Source: Puniceicoccales bacterium (GTDB lineage Bacteria; Verrucomicrobiota; Verrucomicrobiia; Opitutales; JAIRLM01). Taken from it: a DNA stretch of 7,352 bases. The notes under the pieces were generated by a model, which did not search any database, had not been told where the DNA came from, and saw nothing but the letters and a program-made list of their open reading frames with translations. The stretch covers positions 1 through 7,352 of the forward strand of contig JAIRTQ010000073.1 of assembly GCA_031254835.1 (NCBI GenBank), given 5' to 3'. This document shows, in pieces, positions 5,468-7,352 of the stretch. How positions within the stretch are numbered: position 1 is the first letter of the stretch; each line of letters begins with the position of its first letter. The translations under genes and the position numbers were made by a program.

Positions 5468-7352
5468 CTATTCGCAATCACGAAGTAGAGATTCAGCGGC
5501 CGATAGCCAAAATTTGCCCTTCGGCGGAAAGAGGAAGGCGTTCTGCCCTTCGCAGTACTTCTGCACGCCCTTTTGCAGCACCTGTCGAGCATGGGCGCCA
5601 TCTCCTTCCCGACGAAGTGCTAGAGCTAGTACGTAGGCAACTTCCAGAGAAAAGTCGGCATCTGTAGCCGAATCGGCCGAAAGCCATTCAAGACACTCCA
5701 GCGCCTCCCTCCGCGCTGCGGCCGATGGACTGGCCAACAGGCACTTTGCCAATCCTAGTCTGGCAAATGGGACGACGTCGTCCAGCTGGTTTTCACCCAA
5801 AAGGGAGCGATAGGCAGCTTCCGCCGCTTCCCATTCCTGTCGCTCTCGCAACAAATCGCCAGACAACAGCTGCCCCAATCGGCCATAGGCAGATCGACGA
5901 TGATTCTGAATCAGGGTCTCCAACAGGGCGATGGCGCCGACGCCATCGCCCTGCTCGGCAAGCAAGCGCGCCATGCGAAAGAGGGCCTCCGACGAGCGAT
6001 CGCTGCCCGGATAGCGATCGAGAAATGCGCATAATTCGGCGAAAGCGGCCTCTCCGTCGCCACGATTTTCAAAATGCCCGCCGGCTAGAAAGTAAGAATT
6101 CATCGCCTCGCTACCGTCAGGGAAATTTTCCCGCAAAAGCTTCAGATCGTCGGATACCCTTTGCTTATCCCCGTGCGCCATAGCCAATTGAACGAGAAGA
6201 AGCTGTAATTTCGCGCTTTCTTCGCGGGAAAGGGAGAATTCGTCGGAAAAGGCAAGGAGGGACCGGGAAAGGCGCTCCGCTAGCTCTAAATCGCTAAGAT
6301 TGATTGCATTCCGAAGAGCTGCCAATCTGCTTCCCGTGAGACGGGCCGTTGGATGAAGAAGTGGCTCTTTCGTAAGAATTTCCGTCAGCCATCTGGTCCA
6401 CTGGTGGGCCAGCGTGCTATTGGCGTAAAAAGCATTTGCTTCGAGAAGTAATTCTTCGGATGGCGGCTGATCGGAATTCCAAGCATTTCGTAAAAGCTCC
6501 CATGGGGGGGAGAATTGGCCATTGGCGAAGTCAATGCGAATTCGCAGAATAAATTCTTCCGGGTTCAACGGGCCGCACTCCTCTAAAAAACGACGGGCGA
6601 GGGAGCAATTGCCCTGTCGCAGGTAGTGAGCGGCAAGGGCAAGATGGATGGTACGCCGTACGGTTCCGCCGGAATCGGAGTGGCGTAGAAGTGTCGCAAT
6701 TTCTCCGTAGTCCGCTGGCATACGCTCGAGAGCCAACCAGAGCCAAAGCCGTAAAAATTTTTCCCGTTTTCCGCTATCGAGATTTGTTTCGCGAAAAAAC
6801 GCTTCGGCCAGTGATTTTGCCGAAGACCAATCCTCATTGCACAGGGCCAACTCTAATCTGGCGAGGCGAACGGCCGTTTCCAATTTCTGATCCGCTGGCT
6901 TTGGCAGAGCGGCCAGCAATGTCGCCAGCTCTTTCCCGCCCAGCCGACGCATAAGTAGTTGAAGGGCAGCCACTCGCGCGCACGTAGGGCCATCTGCGGC
7001 GAAAACCCTCCTAAGCGAGCCGCTAAATTGATCCATGTCCTCCGGCCACAGGAGTGCCCCCAAAAGGACCAGCTGTGAATTCTCTATGCCTTCCGCCCTA
7101 TCGTCTTCCAGCTGCCGATCCAATAGACGGCGGGCTTCCTTCTTCCAACCCAGCCGTGTCAGCAGAACCAGGTATCGTTCAAAATCCCGCCGACCCTTTC
7201 CTTTTTCCCAGCGGCGGCGCAGCCATTCGGCTGCCGCTTCGGACGGAGGTAGCAGGTAAGCAATCGCGTGGCCGTGGAACTCCTTCATCCCTTCTCCGTA
7301 CCCCTGTCGATCTGCTACATCTTCCGCCATTTCCCAACAATTCCGGGCCAGA
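5468..7352 (-). CDS. Large TPR-repeat protein, probably 5'-truncated by the window edge
   Basis: An alpha-helical repeat protein of at least 620 residues, counted from the first in-window ATG at 7330. The frame is open to the right edge, where seven further codons read in a similar style, and the ATG at 7330 has no good ribosome binding site, so the true start probably lies outside. Repeating helix pairs with TPR-like spacing of small and large residues are clearest at residues 226-252 (AAHYLRQGNCSLARRFLEEC), 410-438, 445-475 (ALFRMARLLAEQGDGVGAIA), 484-512 (QEWEAAEAAYRSLL) and 521-590. The pattern FLDRYPGSDRSSEALFRMA is like that of YbgF/BamD-type TPR proteins, which act in envelope processes, but no signal peptide can be judged because the N-terminus is missing. 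There is no catalytic motif. The role is probably a protein-binding scaffold; partner unknown. It is transcribed convergently to pfp. Confidence 0.85.
   Translation of the reverse strand, partial: LARNCWEMAEDVADRQGYGEGMKEFHGHAIAYLLPPSEAAAEWLRRRWEKGKGRRDFERYLVLLTRLGWKKEARRLLDRQLEDDRAEGIENSQLVLLGALLWPEDMDQFSGSLRRVFAADGPTCARVAALQLLMRRLGGKELATLLAALPKPADQKLETAVRLARLELALCNEDWSSAKSLAEAFFRETNLDSGKREKFLRLWLWLALERMPADYGEIATLLRHSDSGGTVRRTIHLALAAHYLRQGNCSLARRFLEECGPLNPEEFILRIRIDFANGQFSPPWELLRNAWNSDQPPSEELLLEANAFYANSTLAHQWTRWLTEILTKEPLLHPTARLTGSRLAALRNAINLSDLELAERLSRSLLAFSDEFSLSREESAKLQLLLVQLAMAHGDKQRVSDDLKLLRENFPDGSEAMNSYFLAGGHFENRGDGEAAFAELCAFLDRYPGSDRSSEALFRMARLLAEQGDGVGAIALLETLIQNHRRSAYGRLGQLLSGDLLRERQEWEAAEAAYRSLLGENQLDDVVPFARLGLAKCLLASPSAAARREALECLEWLSADSATDADFSLEVAYVLALALRREGDGAHARQVLQKGVQKYCEGQNAFLFPPKGKFWLSAAESLLRDCE

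Noticed and set aside
5795..6032. Open frames on other strands or frames within the TPR gene
   Set aside because: High G+C with biased third positions creates long shadow frames; only the 620-residue frame shows periodic helical repeats.

Overview
The window is bacterial DNA with six protein-coding regions: four I can name (cytidylate kinase, a PlsC-type acyltransferase, an exonuclease III-type AP endonuclease and a pyrophosphate-dependent phosphofructokinase), one large TPR-repeat protein cut by the right edge, and one AT-rich gene of unknown function. I see no rRNA, tRNA, CRISPR array, transposase or integrase. The background is fairly GC-rich (hand counts: 41/60 G+C at 901-960 and 39/60 at 3661-3720). 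The unknown gene is much poorer (19/60 at 2101-2160, 24/60 at 2221-2280). The organism is probably a member of the PVC group, leaning Verrucomicrobiota. This rests on the cmk-plsC order (as I recall it from chlamydiae), the use of a PPi-dependent PFK, the large TPR protein and the protein style, so it is a low-confidence inference.

Layout, left to right. Positions 9-1357 (minus strand) hold cmk followed by plsC, overlapping by 4 bases (GTGA), each with a good Shine-Dalgarno site. Upstream of cmk its reading frame stays open for about 190 more bases and looks coding, with a hydrophobic stretch, although the best start is the ATG at 1357. At 1521-1547 a GC hairpin followed by five U residues terminates the next gene. 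Positions 1572-3038 (minus) hold the AT-rich 488-residue gene, with a degenerate ankyrin-like segment and two LRR-like units near its C-terminus. It has no ribosome binding site, but an extended -10 box is placed so that transcription would begin at or next to the GTG start codon. Positions 3039-3180 are a divergent intergenic region with an inverted repeat. Positions 3181-3948 (plus) are xth and 4009-5208 (plus) are pfp, separated by 60 bases that hold an inverted repeat and a -10-like box. Positions 5209-5467 are a convergent gap without a convincing gene or classical terminator. From 5468 to the right edge (minus) runs the TPR protein, whose 5' end is probably outside the window.

The named genes are housekeeping: CMP/dCMP phosphorylation, phospholipid acylation, base-excision repair and glycolysis. 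They do not form one pathway. The part that does not look like ordinary core genome is the self-contained AT-rich unit with its own promoter and terminator between cmk and xth. It is the best candidate for an acquired accessory gene, possibly a host-interaction protein given its ANK/LRR-like parts. I do not see a complete new multi-gene system here.
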